This document shows positions 1-12,377 of a DNA stretch of 64,000 nt, piece by piece. How positions within the stretch are numbered: position 1 is the stretch's first letter; every line of letters begins with the position of its first letter. The DNA lies in the NCBI RefSeq assembly GCF_014633365.1, contig NC_068352.1, positions 30,661,310 through 30,725,309 on the forward strand, given 5' to 3'. The notes under the pieces are model-generated. The model was not told where the DNA came from. It was given only the letters and a program-made list of their open reading frames with translations, and searched no databases. The position numbers and the translations under genes are program-made. This DNA comes from Diospyros lotus. Its lineage: Eukaryota > Streptophyta > Magnoliopsida > Ericales > Ebenaceae.

Positions 1-34
1 AACCTAACAAGGTATCAAAGGTTAGAGTATCTAG

Positions 35-134
35 NNNNNNNNNNNNNNNNNNNNNNNNNNNNNNNNNNNNNNNNNNNNNNNNNNNNNNNNNNNNNNNNNN
101 NNNNNNNNNNNNNNNNNNNNNNNNNNNNNNNNNN
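35..134. other. Assembly gap (100 N)
   Basis: Exactly 100 undetermined bases. A round 100 is a common placeholder for a gap of unknown size, so distances across it should not be trusted. Confidence 0.99.
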
Positions 135-1949
135 CCATTGTAATCTGATGATATGATCATTATCCACCAGGCCATGCAGTCAGTCATCGGCATCACATTC
201 GGCTGATTGTTCCCCAATGACCACTCACAGGTTTACTAGTGATATCTCATGTCATATGACGCGTGATACATCATCATCCACCCACAGGTTTATGCTTAAA
301 TTTTTAGATTTTTCTTCAAATACACAAATACAAAAAATCAATAATCAAATACATAAATACACAATATCAATCATCAAATACATAAATTAATAAATAATTC
401 TCCAAAATCAAATACACAAATTAATAAATAATTTTTCAAAATCAAATACACAAACCCTATCACTGTTTGCCGCCTGTTGCTGCGTCTATTCACCGTCCTT
501 CGTGTTTGCTCGTTATCTCACCGTGTCTGTTCACCTTTCGCTGCTGAGTGGTTGTCTTCTCTAGCCACAAGCCTCTTCCGATCGTTGTCTTTGACTGCCT
601 GGATCCTTCGTCTCCAAATTCGATTGCAACTGTGGGCCTCTTCTAACTACAAATCGACTATAACCAGTGATGATCGTTGTGGAGGTGTGGGCTTTTGTTT
701 TGGCCATTGTGGGGCAAGATGGCGAGGGTTGCTTGGATGACCTAGATCGCCAAATTTGATGAGGAGATTTGGGATTGCTATCGATTTGACGATGATAAGC
801 AACATTGGACTTGAGAAATTGGATTACCTCTCTAAAAATTTGACTTGACGAGGGAAATGACAACCTATTAAAGATAGTCTTAATAGGTCAATTGGTCAAT
901 GCATCTTTGTGCACTCAACGCGGGAGGGATAAGGCTTACCCTCCTCTCATTGAAATTATTTTGTGTTTTACTTCACATAAATTTTAAAATTTTAACTCAA
1001 TTATATAAATAATATATATACTATTATAGAATGCTAACAAATGTTGTTAATGTTGTTATAATTATGTAAATAAAATATAACATATTTACAAAAATCAGAA
1101 TATAAGTTACAATTAATTGTATATGCAAAATCCAATCAAAACCGACACGTTTAATAAAAGATTTAGGCAAAATATATCAAACTAAAAGAACTCACAAGAA
1201 AACCCACCCTAAGTTAAACTAATAGCGATCCACAACTGAATTGTTGTTTTAACTACTTATATGGAGATTTTATATAATTTATAATATATTTTTAGAGGTT
1301 CGGATAATCTTGAGATAACATTATTTTTAAATCTCAACAAATTTAGATACAAAATTATCTAAATTATAAAAAAATAAATATAATTTCGTGGTAGACTTTG
1401 GGAATGCTCAAAGTCGTGATTTAGATTTATTTACATTTTTCCGTGTGAACCAATAATTCATACCAACCAAAAGGCTGCGTCGTTCACGTGAAAAAGAACT
1501 TCATTAAGACCCAAATAGTTAACAAAGACGAGCAGTATTAGTTAATGGTTAAATAGGCTAAATTTATATTTTCATCTCAGTAATTTTCTTTTTTTTTTTT
1601 ATGTGGTTATTTAAATTTTTTATTATTTTAATTACACCCATAAATTTATATTTTTGAATCAATTTAATCTTTATAATTTAATTTTTTTTTTCATATGACA
1701 AGTCAAACTTTTCATTGTTTTGATTATACCCCTTTATATGTATTTTAAAATTAATTTAATCAAATATAAGGATATAATTAAAATAATAAAAAGTTTAACT
1801 AACTATATAAAATATGTAAAAAGTATATACTCTTAAGGTATGAATTTGGCGTCCTAAAGAGAGACCCAAACTTGTCTCTAAAAGTAACCCATGCAACGTT
1901 GGCGAAATTGATCCCTCGTTTGGGTGATGTAAATCAGCCCAAGTATCTG

Positions 1950-1957
1950 TATATAAA
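1950..1957 (+). promoter_or_regulatory. TATA box of HMA copy 1
   Basis: The sequence tatataaa lies about 62 bases before the start codon and is followed by a CT-repeat leader (about 1991-2016). The same box and leader occur at the same spacing in copy 2. Confidence 0.7.
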
Positions 1958-2018
1958 TAGGGATGCATGGTATGGGAGCTAGGCATTGCCATCTCTTCTC
2001 TCTCTCTCTCTCTCTACG

Positions 2019-2654
2019 ATGAAGGTAAGTGACATTCTGATCAAAATTAACAAGAAACTAATTTCAGTTGGTCTGCTTTCAATTACTATCTGGATTATTA
2101 TATACTAATTAATTTTAATTAATTGCATATATATGTATTTATAAATATATACAAACTAACAATTATGCAGCGAAAGGTGGTCATTAAGTTTGGCATGAAG
2201 AAGAACAAGTCTCGCTCGAAAGTCCTCACCACTGCAGCTGGATTTACTGGTACGTATGTATACACACACACACACACATCACATGATCTCATGATTTGAG
2301 CCGAGTTGATTCAGTGCGTGTTTGGATGATTAATTTGAAGGGGTGGAAGAGGTGGCCTTGAATGGGGAGGACCAGATAGCGGTGGCCGGAGATGGGATCG
2401 ACTCGGTGGCGCTGACCACCTTGCTGAGGAAGAAAGTGGGCCACGCCGAGCTGGTGAGCGTCGAGTCGCCGGCGCCGGAGGGGAAGAAAGACAACCCCGG
2501 AGCCGAAGGAGATGCACAGAAAACGGTGGAGCCCATAGTGCAATACGCCATGCCAAATTATAATTACTACTACCCAGCATATGGAAGCAGCTCTAGTTTG
2601 CCTGTTTGGGTTGAAGAAGTCCATGGACCATCGTCCTTGTGCTCCATCTTGTGA
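2019..2654 (+). CDS. Small HMA-domain protein, isoprenylated (HIPP/HPP type), copy 1
   Basis: Three exons: 2019-2024 (ATG AAG only), 2171-2249 and 2341-2654, with introns GTAAGT..CAG and GTACGT..AAG. The predicted protein has 132 residues. Residues 3-69 form an HMA (ferredoxin-like beta-alpha-beta-beta-alpha-beta) fold, from RKVVIKFGMKKNKSRSK to LRKKVGHAELVSV. The metal-binding CxxC of classical HMA domains is absent; the loop reads MKKNKSRS. A Gly/Pro/Tyr-rich linker follows and the protein ends in CSIL, a CaaX box; a final Leu normally directs geranylgeranylation, so membrane attachment is expected. The HMA pattern resembles rice small HMA proteins and the HMA domains integrated in the Pik-1 and RGA5 receptors (family knowledge, not a search). 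Role in metal handling is doubtful without the cysteines. The start is set by the micro-exon right after the CT leader, conserved in copy 2. Confidence 0.9.
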
Positions 2655-2696
2655 GGAAATGAACAAATCAAGAAGTCATTACAAGGGTTGTATTCT

Positions 2697-2702
2697 AATA
2701 AA
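2697..2702 (+). terminator. Likely polyadenylation signal of HMA copy 1
   Basis: AATAAA 43 bases after the stop codon, conserved at the same distance in copy 2. Confidence 0.55.
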
Positions 2703-3239
2703 GAAATAGATATATAATTACTTTTGATAGTGAATAAATTAATTGTCTTTACGATGTTATTTATCGTGACGAAAGTTGTTATAAGATTAATAATAAATCA
2801 TCTAGTAAAGTAATCGTTACTAAGGATTAATTTTAAAAGTGAGAGATATATTATAATTTATTATATAAATGTAGTAAAGTTGACTTAAGATTACGCTGGT
2901 TAGGCTTTCAAGTTTTATTCTTGTGGCTCGAGTTGCCCTTGTTCAAAATTTCAAAGAGTATTTTTATGTTAGTTTTTCTACTTGTAACACGTAAAGATCA
3001 ATAGCTCACATTGTTTATCATTAGAGATTTAAAACTTTCAAAAGTCAAAAAATAATGTAAAATAATTTCACAACACACAAGGAAAGGAGTTAGGTGAGAA
3101 TAAGAAATCAATTAAACAAAAATTCATAAAAAAATCATACATTTTCAAACAAACCCTAATTATGATTTTTATTTCGAATTTTCATAGATTTACTAATACC
3201 TATATAAATTTAAAAAAATTCACCAATGTAACTTATTAT

Positions 3240-4200
3240 TATGTATTATGATATTAAGAATGATCACCAAATACGTCAATGCCCAAACTCTTGCAAATGC
3301 GAGACTTTATGCTCTGGTATAGCTTACGAAGATCAAGTTAGCACTTAAGAAGGAGTTTAGGTAAATATGAGTGACTCTCTAGAGTCTGCTGCCTTTATCT
3401 TTTGAGGTTTTATTCATTATATAGGTCAAGTTTGCAATGGTTGAGTGGGAACATTGACAAGATTTTTTAACCAAGATTTTCAAACTCTAGGCAAGATATT
3501 TCGGGCATGGACCACTTCCTCAAGTAAAAGAGGAGTTAGCAGATCATATATTACGCTCTCACAAATAAAAAACACGGGACATAAAGTTGTAATTGAATCA
3601 AGCCAAACTGAGCTTTGTTGAGGTCAAACTTGGTTCGTTGAGCCAGATTGTAAGCTCGAACATTAAAGTTTAGCTCTAATAGAACATGCTTGCGAGTTTT
3701 ATTGAATTCACTCAGATTATTTACAAATTGAGTTTTAAAATTAGACTCAAACTCAATTCATTTATCTTAACAAACAAAATTTGAATGAACTTTTGTCGAG
3801 TCAAACACCAAGTCCCTCACAAACGATTCGACTCATTTGCGACCCTAATGAGACGCTCTGACTGATAAGACACTTAACTTGTCGTGATGAACTCTTCTCA
3901 AAAAAAGACCACAAGGATAAATTCATAAAAATTTCATGATTTTATGGTTCCATTATCAGTTATCATGATATTTGTTTTATATAAAATTATGTAGTGCTAT
4001 TGCTTTCATACCATTTGAAAAGAATGACATAGAGTACTCGTCAAGAGGACACATGAAAGAATGACCAAAGACTTCACTATATTTCAAGACTCCTATACGG
4101 TGGTGGGGTATTTTTATGTCACTTCATTGTGATTTTTTTTACAAATTGCGTCCCTTCAGTAACCATCATAGCAAGCTTGAATATATAACACTATATATAT
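3240..4200. repeat. Dispersed repeat family, copy a
   Basis: The stretch beginning near the words gatcaccaaatacgtcaatg recurs, diverged, at about 5,570-6,190, 21,680-22,510 and 32,150-32,850. It shares segments such as gagtctctagagt and tcattatataggtcaag. No coding capacity is seen. It may be an old non-autonomous element or part of the local duplications. Confidence 0.55.
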
Positions 4201-4722
4201 ATACACTTATATGTAACACTTCATAAGTAAATATAATATAAGATATTATTTAAATGTTATACGTGGGGTGGGATATTTAGTGTATCAAATTCCTATTGTC
4301 ACGCTCCCAATTAAATTAAAATTTGGGATCCCAAGTATCAAGTACAATATTTTATTACTCATTTATTATATTATTTTCGAGCATAGTAGACTAATTGGGC
4401 ATTGAAGGATCGATTGAGGATCGATTGAGAACTAGACTCTCTCATGTAGGAAGAACTAGTCCAAATAAGCTATGACTTGAGAATTGTTAGCACTCTCTTA
4501 TAGACTCATGAGAGTAGGAAGATAAATGATTGTTGTACAGATCAAGTGACTATTGAGTTCAAAGCTCCCATCAATTTTCTTTTACTACATATATGAGCAT
4601 ATGACATTCATTGAACCGATTATATATATATATATATATCTTGTTAGGCCTTATTCATAATATTATCAATCTTTTCATCTTTAAATTCAAGATATATAAT
4701 TAATGGTGGCAGCTAGTTAAAA

Positions 4723-4738
4723 CCCCCCCCCCCCCCCC
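4723..4738. repeat. Poly-C run (16) next to poly-A
   Basis: Sixteen C followed by TA and about 13 further A. Block II at about 26,370 has mixed sequence (gcctcaaaac) at the same place, so the run expanded after duplication or is a sequencing artefact. Confidence 0.8.
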
Positions 4739-7497
4739 TAAAAAAAAAAAAAAAGAAGAAGAAACATTGCTCACAAAGGGTCAAGACTTTCGCTTCAACA
4801 CATCAACTCTCATGTCACTTACCTAAAGTTAGACAACTCTCGTGTCACTTACCTAAGCGACACAATTGCTTTAGACTTACTAAGACTTAATTATGAAATC
4901 TAATCTTTTTACTATTTAAATTCGTAATTCAAGTGTGATGTTTCTTTTCTTACGATTATTGTGGTCCGTTGGCAAAAAATAACAATCACCATAAGTTTTC
5001 ATTTAACGTCTTGGATTGACTTGGAAATGATCAAAGTCGTGATTTTAAGTTTTTATTAATTAATTCTTTTTGGTAGTGTGGGTACTGTTCTCTGATCAAC
5101 TCTAGCTAGTTGTTGCATGGAAGGGACCTTAAAGCCAAGTCATTAATCTAAACCCAATAACGACGAGACTATGGACCCCGTGGCATTAAACACATGGTTT
5201 CTACCCACCACCACTAAATTGTCCATTATAACGTTACCCTCCACAATTTTATATTAATAATTTACAATACATAAAAATATCATATAATAGATTGCATTTT
5301 AGTATTTCGAAATCAACTGTTATGTTAAAGATAAAAAATATCACGATCCATGAAAAAAAATTGTTTAATATTCTTCAGTAACAATTACAAGATGGGTATT
5401 CTTTAAATTATATTATTAATTAATTATTCAATGGGTAATGATAATTAAAATCCTTAATTGGTCAAAATAAATTATTATATGTAGTTAGTCCTATTCATTA
5501 ATAAAATTATATTATCTATCTTAATTTAATAAAATATATGTTAGCATATATATTTTAAATAAAATTAGACAAAATAACCATGATAAAGGCGTGACTTTAT
5601 CTTCTGAAATAGCTTACAAAGATTAAGTTAGGTAAATATGAGCGAGTCTCTAGAGTTAGGGGTGTTTACTTGTTGAGGTTTTATCCATTATATAGGTCAA
5701 GTTTGCAATGGTTGAGTGAGAATTTTGACAAGATTTTTTAATCTAGATTTTCAAACTCTAGGTAAGATATTTCTGCCATAAACCACTTGCTCAAATAACA
5801 AAGAAGTTAGTAGACTATATATTAATATGTTTGTGAGTTTTACTGAGGTCAAAATTTACTCATTTATAAATCGAGTTTCAAATTAGTTTTAATCTTATTT
5901 CGTTTACCTTAACAAATGAATTTGAACGAAATTTTATTAAGTCGAACACAAAATCTTGTGAACGACTCGGCTCATTTACAAGGAATGCTCCGAGACTAAT
6001 GAAACACTTAACATATCATGATTAACTCTCTTGCCACAGGGATATTTGTTTTATATAAGATTATGTATAGCGATATAAAATTAGGATTGCTTTCTTGACA
6101 GATTAAAGAATGACCAAAGACTTCACTATATTTGAAGACCCGTATATGGTGGGGTATTTTTATGTAACTTCTTTGTGATTTCTGATGGCACTTGAGGCTT
6201 TCTGTGGCTGTGGATTATTTATTTATTTATTTCTTTTACAAATTCCATCCCTTCAGTAACCATCACAACGAGCTTGAATACAACACTATATATATACACA
6301 TATGCATAAGTCAACGCGATGTCGTTTCAACTCTAAACCGTGTTTGGGCCCCCGGCTTCCCAGCACTCTTCGGTGTTCGCCTTCTACTTCATGTTGAGTC
6401 ATTGAGGCAAACAAGAGTACTTTTCAAAATTAATTTTTCATTTTCAAATTTCATTCAAATTTAAAATAACGTTTTTATGCAGCATAAGAAAATGACGAAC
6501 TTGGCAGCATAATACAATTCAAATAAAAATTAAAGTTATAGTTGAGAGAGAACTTAAAAGAATGTGAAATTATTCCTCAATTCTTAGGAATAAAGATATG
6601 TTATTATTTATTTGAAATCAACATATGTCTCAATTAATAGACAATAAAAAAGGGACATGCGTTCCCTACCCAAAGTTTGACCTAAGAGATTTGTCCCCTA
6701 TCTCGTACAATAGACTAAACTTTGGAAATCTCGGCAAAAATCTTTATAATAATCTTTTTCAAGATATTCACTTTTCTTATAAAAGTGACACTCAATGTTC
6801 TTTATAAGCATCTTTTGAAAAAACATTTAGGTTGCATTCACTTTGTTATTTTTAAATTATTTTTAATTTTTAATTTTCTAAAATAATAAAAATACATTCT
6901 CTTTACTGTTTTTAAAAATACATTTTTAAAAACAAAATAAAATTTATAAAGAAAACTCAAAACAATAAAAAGTTATTTTGAGTGTTTTCATCCAAAACAA
7001 ACTTTAAATTCAAAACACATTTATTTATTTATTTATTTATTTATTCATATTTTATTATTATAATGAAAAAAAATATTACAAAATTCATTAACTTTAAAAT
7101 GTATATATTTTTAATAATATGTTAACATTAAATATTTCTAATTTAATGAATAATCAAATTTATTGAATAAAATATCATTAAAAAATTATTTTCAAAATTT
7201 CAAAGAGAACGCGTTTTCTAATTTTTTGTTTTAAAAAATAATTTTTCAGAATGACAAAGAGAATGTATTTTTAATTTTTTAAAAACAGACTATCGAAATA
7301 AAAAAATTGAAAATAAATTCAAAACTCAAAACTAAAAATTAAAAAGTAAATAGAACGCAGTCTTAGGTTGTAAGCATCTTTCTTTTGGCTCTTTCTACAT
7401 TTATTTTTTAAAAATTATTTCCAACTTCATAATAGCTCGGGAAATGAGCTCTTAGATTCCTTAATTTTTTTCTCCTCTTGAATGAAATGAGTATATT

Positions 7498-9741
7498 TGT
7501 AACGCCCCGTAAATGGTAATTAATTTAATTTTAAGGTAATTTAATTTAAAAGAAATGTTAAGATAATTTGTGGTGATTAAATAAAATTAAATTATGTGAT
7601 TTTAAGGAAATAAGAAATTAAGATAATTAATTTTGTTATTTTAGAAATTTCTGGAATTAGAGAAAAATTAAAATAAATTCAATTGTGGGATTTTTATAAG
7701 TTCCGGGTGTTAATGTAATTAATTAAGTGGGTGTTTGTGTATATAATGGAAGTTGAGGGTGGCTGGTGCGGTTTCCATAAAAGGGACCAAGGGTTCCTTT
7801 AAATTTAATGGTTGTAGTATAAGGTTAAGGGCGTGCGGGTGGCGCGGGCAGTACGCGGGATCGATCCGCGGGTGCTGCATGCGCGAGGCCGAGATTTTGG
7901 GCTGATTTTTAATCAACCAGGCGTCCAAAACGATGTCGTTTTGGGATAAAGGCGGTGGCCTCCAGCGGCCGCCCCAGCGCTGCCACGTGGTCGCCCCTCA
8001 GCCGCTCCTTTTGCACGAATTTAAGCCCAATTTTGGGCATGTTTTTACAGTAACCAGCAACCAAAAAAATTTACAGAAAGAACCAGCGTGCACGCAGGGA
8101 AATTTTAGAAATTTGGAGCCAAAAATTCAGATAAAATCCCGTTTAATTCCAGAGTTAATATTTCAGGTATGTAGACAAGCTAGTAATTAATATTCTATGC
8201 GGTCAAAATTTTGTTTAGGGTTCAATTTTATTAATTTTGACAATAATTGCAATATTGCAGTTTGTATAACTTTGACTGCGTTTGGTCAAATCGAGTCTAA
8301 TGCTATCTTCGGAAAGGCAAGTTCTTTATACCCTCATTGTCGATTCTTTCGTTATCAATTTATTTGACCTCCCTTCGTTGGTTTCAGCTGTTAATAAATT
8401 ATAGAATTTAAAACGATTTGTTTTAAAATTTAATTTATTAAACTGGTCTCGAGGGTTTTATTCGTTAGTTGCCTACGGGGGTTTGTGCCACCCCCAAGCC
8501 TATGGGAATGGTGTCGTACTCACCCGGGGCTAGGTTCTTAGCTGTTCGGGTATTATTATGAATTTTTGGTTATTTATTGGCTAGAGCGGTTGTGTAGTGG
8601 GGGCAAGGATCGGCTGTTTGGTGACGGTGTGACTGTCGTACGGTCTATCTTAGGCCGTCAGATGGTATCTCCTGGTCATTGACCGCTGACCGGTGCCAGG
8701 CACTGCTGACTAGCTCTGCCGTTATGTGATTATAGCATGATCTGATATCATTTTATTCTTGTAGCATGGTTTGGTATGCACATGGGTACGGGCTGCATGT
8801 TGGGATTATCATGATTTGATTATGCTTGATCACGGATATTCTAGATTGGTCAGGTTGCATCCAACACGGGCATATGCATCGCATATGATTTACTATATGG
8901 GTGGAGCGTGGCCTGATGCCTGGATGTATGGGTGCCTTGTATCACGTGGATGCTCATTACGTCATTGCATTTTATATGCATTGCATGGTTACTGGTAGTA
9001 TTTAGTTCTCGGACGGGAGTACTGTTCCGAGAGAGCCTATGGCTTGGGTGTCGAGAGTACCGACATGGACGGGTGACGGGAGTATCGACCCGGGACAATG
9101 CGCATAGGTTTGTTGGAGATCCATGTTGCCTTTCAAGGCAGCGGCAGGTTGGTAGAGGACTTGGGTGCCAGGTGTTTTATGTGGGCCCCAATGACCGTTA
9201 TGTGTTTTTATTATGCGGCACTGTTGCGTTGTTGCATCACATGACTTGTGTGTACATGTGGGTTTATATTTGTAGTGGTCTCCTCTTCTGTTTCATTTAT
9301 AGCCTTTATTTTCATATAAACTTGCCGAGTCTTGCGACTCACCTTGCTTTCCATCATTCCAGGTAAGGGTAAAGCAAAAGTCGAGGGCAAGGACAGCGCC
9401 ACCTAGCAGCCAACCGTGTCGATAGGGTGTACAGTTAGCTGCCCCCATCTTCTCTGATATTTTGTTAGGAGTTCTGACTCTCATTTTTTACTTTGCCCGG
9501 TTGTTCCTTGTATCTTTTATTTGTTGGCACATGTGTCTGTATATTTTTATATACTCCTGGATCGCTGTTCCAGTAGGGCACCTATAGGCGTGCATGTATA
9601 TTGTTTTGTTTCCGCTGTTGTATTTTTCGTATGTATGCATGCCAGGGTATTTTTGTCTTATGTCTATTTCTCTTTCCTCTATGTAAGCGCTTTCGTTCGG
9701 ATAGACCGAGAGGTTAGGATATCCAGGCAGGGGTGCTTACA
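7498..9741 (+). mobile_element. Solo LTR, 2,244 bp (LTR retrotransposon)
   Basis: It begins TGTAACGCCCCG and ends GGGTGCTTACA, so the ends form the inverted TGTAA/TTACA expected for an LTR. The 5-bp target duplication ATATT is perfect (7493-7497 and 9742-9746). The interior is GC-richer than its surroundings and has no gag or pol; the frames inside (for example 8932-9366) match no protein I know. The length and the TGTAACG start resemble LTRs of plant Ty3/gypsy elements. Orientation is taken from the TGTAACGCC start and is tentative. Confidence 0.85.
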
Positions 9742-9746
9742 ATATT

Positions 9747-10312
9747 GATCGATTCATTTATATTCTACTTATTTTTTATAGTGTTGTAATTTATTTGAAA
9801 TGACTCGTATTGCTTAGGAGACAAGAAATTAAGTATAAACTCTATTAAGAAATACTCATCCATGATTATCTCCAAGTCTTTAATTGCGTTGCTAAAGCCG
9901 TCATTTCCAAAATATATTCATGCATGGCACAAAAATCATCATATTTAATGGTGGTCAATGTACTCATTAATGTACCAACAAGAGATTTATCAATAATTTG
10001 AGAACGTTTTTTTCACAAATTTCATAAGTTTCTCAGCATTTTTAGTTTTGGGAAGAGCTGATGTTACGTTGTATGCAATTGTTGTTCGCATAAATATCAG
10101 GCATAATCTGTTCAACCTCACCCATACTTTATATAAATCTCTCTGATCATAGGGCTTATATCAGTGAGATCATCAAGTTTTTCAATTCGGAGTGCCAAGT
10201 CAAGATTCATAACACTTAAGTGAAACTAAACTTGTTCACTCTAATTGAAGAAATTTAATCCATTAAAAAAAGGAACAAATGATACATGCGAATATGTTGA
10301 AACATTACAAAT
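9747..10312. other. Intergenic, no gene seen
   Basis: AT-rich DNA between two LTR-derived blocks. No conserved frame, RNA gene or repeat structure was recognised. Confidence 0.6.
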
Positions 10313-11384
10313 TGTAATACCTGGGAATTTGCAAAAGTGCTCAGGAGTAATTTATCTTGGGGTGAAAAATAAAACTTTCAAAAGATTATGGCTATAATGT
10401 AATTTTCGATACTGTAATTTTCGATACAATTGTGAATAACCGAATCAATTACAGAGAGTGTCTTAGAGTTGAAATGTCTAAGAAAAATGATATAGTACTA
10501 ATCAGCATTTCGAGACATGATTTATGGCATTGAAAGAAGTTAGATTAGAAACGAATTTCAGTATAGCTAGAATATAATTATGATTTAAGCTGAAAAACTA
10601 AATTGTCGTAGGGGAGTTCCGAAAAGTCAACGGAACCCTGAGGGGACTTTGATTTTTCATAAGAATCAATATTGAAGTGGTTTTGAGATGAAACAATAGG
10701 CCAGTGAGGGCGTTGGTATTAAATCGTCTTTATCGAGTAATATTGGAGTTATTAATTTTACATTTTCAGTATCATAATGTAAATTAATCTGATATTTGAG
10801 AATAAATTATAATTAGAGAAATATTTAAATAAAATGGAGATGAAATGTGAGATTTAAATATGAAATTTTTTATATATATTAGTATAATATATATATATAT
10901 GTGTGAGGGGGCACTTTTGCAACATTTAAGGGCATTGGGCTGAGAGAAGTGCCGAAAGAGAGAGTGATGGCCCAGAATTGCTGCAAGTTGAAAGCTTTTG
11001 GCAGAAAAGATTGAAGAAATTCTGCAAGAAAATTTGGAACAAGGAAGAAATTGAGGAGATTAATGAATAATATATATATGTGTGTATACTTGCGTGCTTG
11101 GAGACCAAGCATTTACAGTGAATGTGAGAAATTAAATCTAATTTTTCTCTTATTTGAGAGCCATGACAGAGAGGGAGAGAACGAAAGTGTGAGTAGAGAG
11201 AGAATGAAGAGAGAGAGAGAGAGAGATGGAGGCTGGCTAGTTGCAGCGGCAAGAAGAAGCAACAGCGGCCATTGCCGCAAGCTTCACGCGGCCATGGCCG
11301 ACGCGAAGCAGGATGGTGATCAGGGCAGTGGCAGCAGCAAGCGCGCGGTGGCACGGGGTGGTGCTCGGAAGCGACAGAGAAATT
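10313..11384 (+). mobile_element. LTR-like sequence related to the one at 62,900
   Basis: It starts TGTAATACC. The stretch around 10,500-10,640 aligns loosely with 63,040-63,160: both carry a fatttatgGCAtTGAAAGAA-like run and then an AGGGG..TTCCGAAAA run. The 3' boundary could not be fixed and no target duplication was found, so the copy is probably truncated or rearranged. No coding sequence is supported. Confidence 0.5.
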
Positions 11385-11583
11385 GGTATCATCATTCAAT
11401 TAACATATATTATTAAATAGTGATTATTTTAAAAAATTATAAAATTAAACAGAAAAATTATAAAATCAAAGGATAATGCATATATTATGATTAACATACA
11501 CGATTTATAATTTTTTTGTTGAATTTTATAATTTTTTTAAAAAATTACTATTTAATAATATGTATTAATTGGATGATGTGATT
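11385..11583. mobile_element. Palindromic MITE, copy 1
   Basis: The left arm (atcattcaattaacatat.. at 11,390) and the right arm (..aattggatgatgtgat, ending 11,582) are long near-perfect inverted repeats around an AT-rich centre. A related palindrome with the same inner arms (aaaattataaaatt) and the same GATGATGTGA end lies at about 51,468-51,625. No transposase is present, so it is non-autonomous. Confidence 0.65.
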
Positions 11584-11593
11584 AATTTTTATT

Positions 11594-11628
11594 GGGGGGG
11601 GGGGGGGGGGGGGGGGGGGGTGGGGGGG
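11594..11628. repeat. Poly-G run (27 G, T, 7 G)
   Basis: An uninterrupted run of 27 G, one T and seven more G, directly beside the MITE. On DNA it could form G-quadruplexes; it could also be a base-calling artefact. Confidence 0.9.
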
Positions 11629-11629
11629 A

Positions 11630-12377
11630 AGAAGAGAGTAGATCCGGGCTCCAAGGAGACCTGCTGATCTTCCACATCGGGCCTTGGGCCGTGCAAAGAC
11701 ATATACTCAAGGACTCTTTCTCATCATTCATATAATTCAATGTATTTGTACTTTAATATAAAATTTAGTCATTATTTATATTATTTAATTATTCATATTA
11801 TTAGTTATTTTAATATTTTATTAATTTTTTAAAAAATAATTAATAATAATTATCAAATTACATATTAAATTAAATTTTATTGGTATCTTAATTATAAATT
11901 AAAGTTTAATAATTTTTTTAATAACTTAGTCCCGACCTTTTGCATGGAAAGAATTGATGGGTTTTTCTGGTTCTCTCTCTCTCTCATGTGACAAAAGTCT
12001 AAACTTTATATTAATTATTATGTTATAAGTCCTTTTATGAGTTATTATGTTAAAATATTCGAGTCCATAACCTCACATTTACTATAAAATAGAGTGACTC
12101 TTGACAAAGTGTAGGCTGTGAAGCTTTGTCAGACCCATCAAGAATCCCACAAAGCTGGACATAGACACTCCATTTTAAAATCCAATGTTGGCTCATGGGA
12201 ATACTATTGGAATGCAGCAAAGAATAACCCTGTTTGAAGCAATGCATATATCCAATATCCAATGCATCTCAATTCACCATATCTCTGCATCATCTTTCTC
12301 CTCCATGTCCCTTGGATCCATTAATATCATCATTGGTTCTATAGAAGAAGCAAAAACCAAGAGCCATCAGTCCAAAG
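11630..12377. other. Upstream region of the exostosin gene
   Basis: AT-rich spacer with a CT tract near 11,970. A clear TATA box for the downstream gene was not found; nothing else is recognised. Confidence 0.5.

Larger units (their letters stand above)
290..6480. repeat. Segmental duplication, block I (carries HMA copy 1)
   Basis: This block aligns by eye with 17,400-27,205 over long stretches. Shared landmarks are the AT-rich lead-in near 293 and 17,400, the whole HMA gene with its promoter and 3' flank, and the downstream runs near 3,240 and 21,680, 4,320 and 25,990, and 4,745 and 26,390. From about 5,475 to 6,190 it matches 32,050-32,840 instead. Block I therefore lacks what corresponds to about 27,205-32,045, including HMA copy 3. 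The stretches outside the HMA gene (135-1,900 and 2,700-7,490) hold no gene I can support; short frames such as 477-740 lie in repeat sequence present in both blocks. Confidence 0.8.

Noticed and set aside
477..740. 87-codon frame near the left edge
   Set aside because: It lies in non-coding duplicated sequence; the block II counterpart is interrupted by an LTR and does not keep the frame.
2289..2666. - strand frames of 73-125 codons over HMA exon 3 (also at 20334-20689)
   Set aside because: Antisense shadows of a GC-rich coding exon; they exist in both copies only because the exon is duplicated.
8932..9366. 144-codon frame on the + strand
   Set aside because: It lies within the 2.2 kb solo LTR; composition is that of the LTR and no domain is visible.
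11051..11416. 121-codon frame rich in Arg, Glu and Gly
   Set aside because: It runs over GA microsatellite and LTR-like sequence and ends in a MITE.
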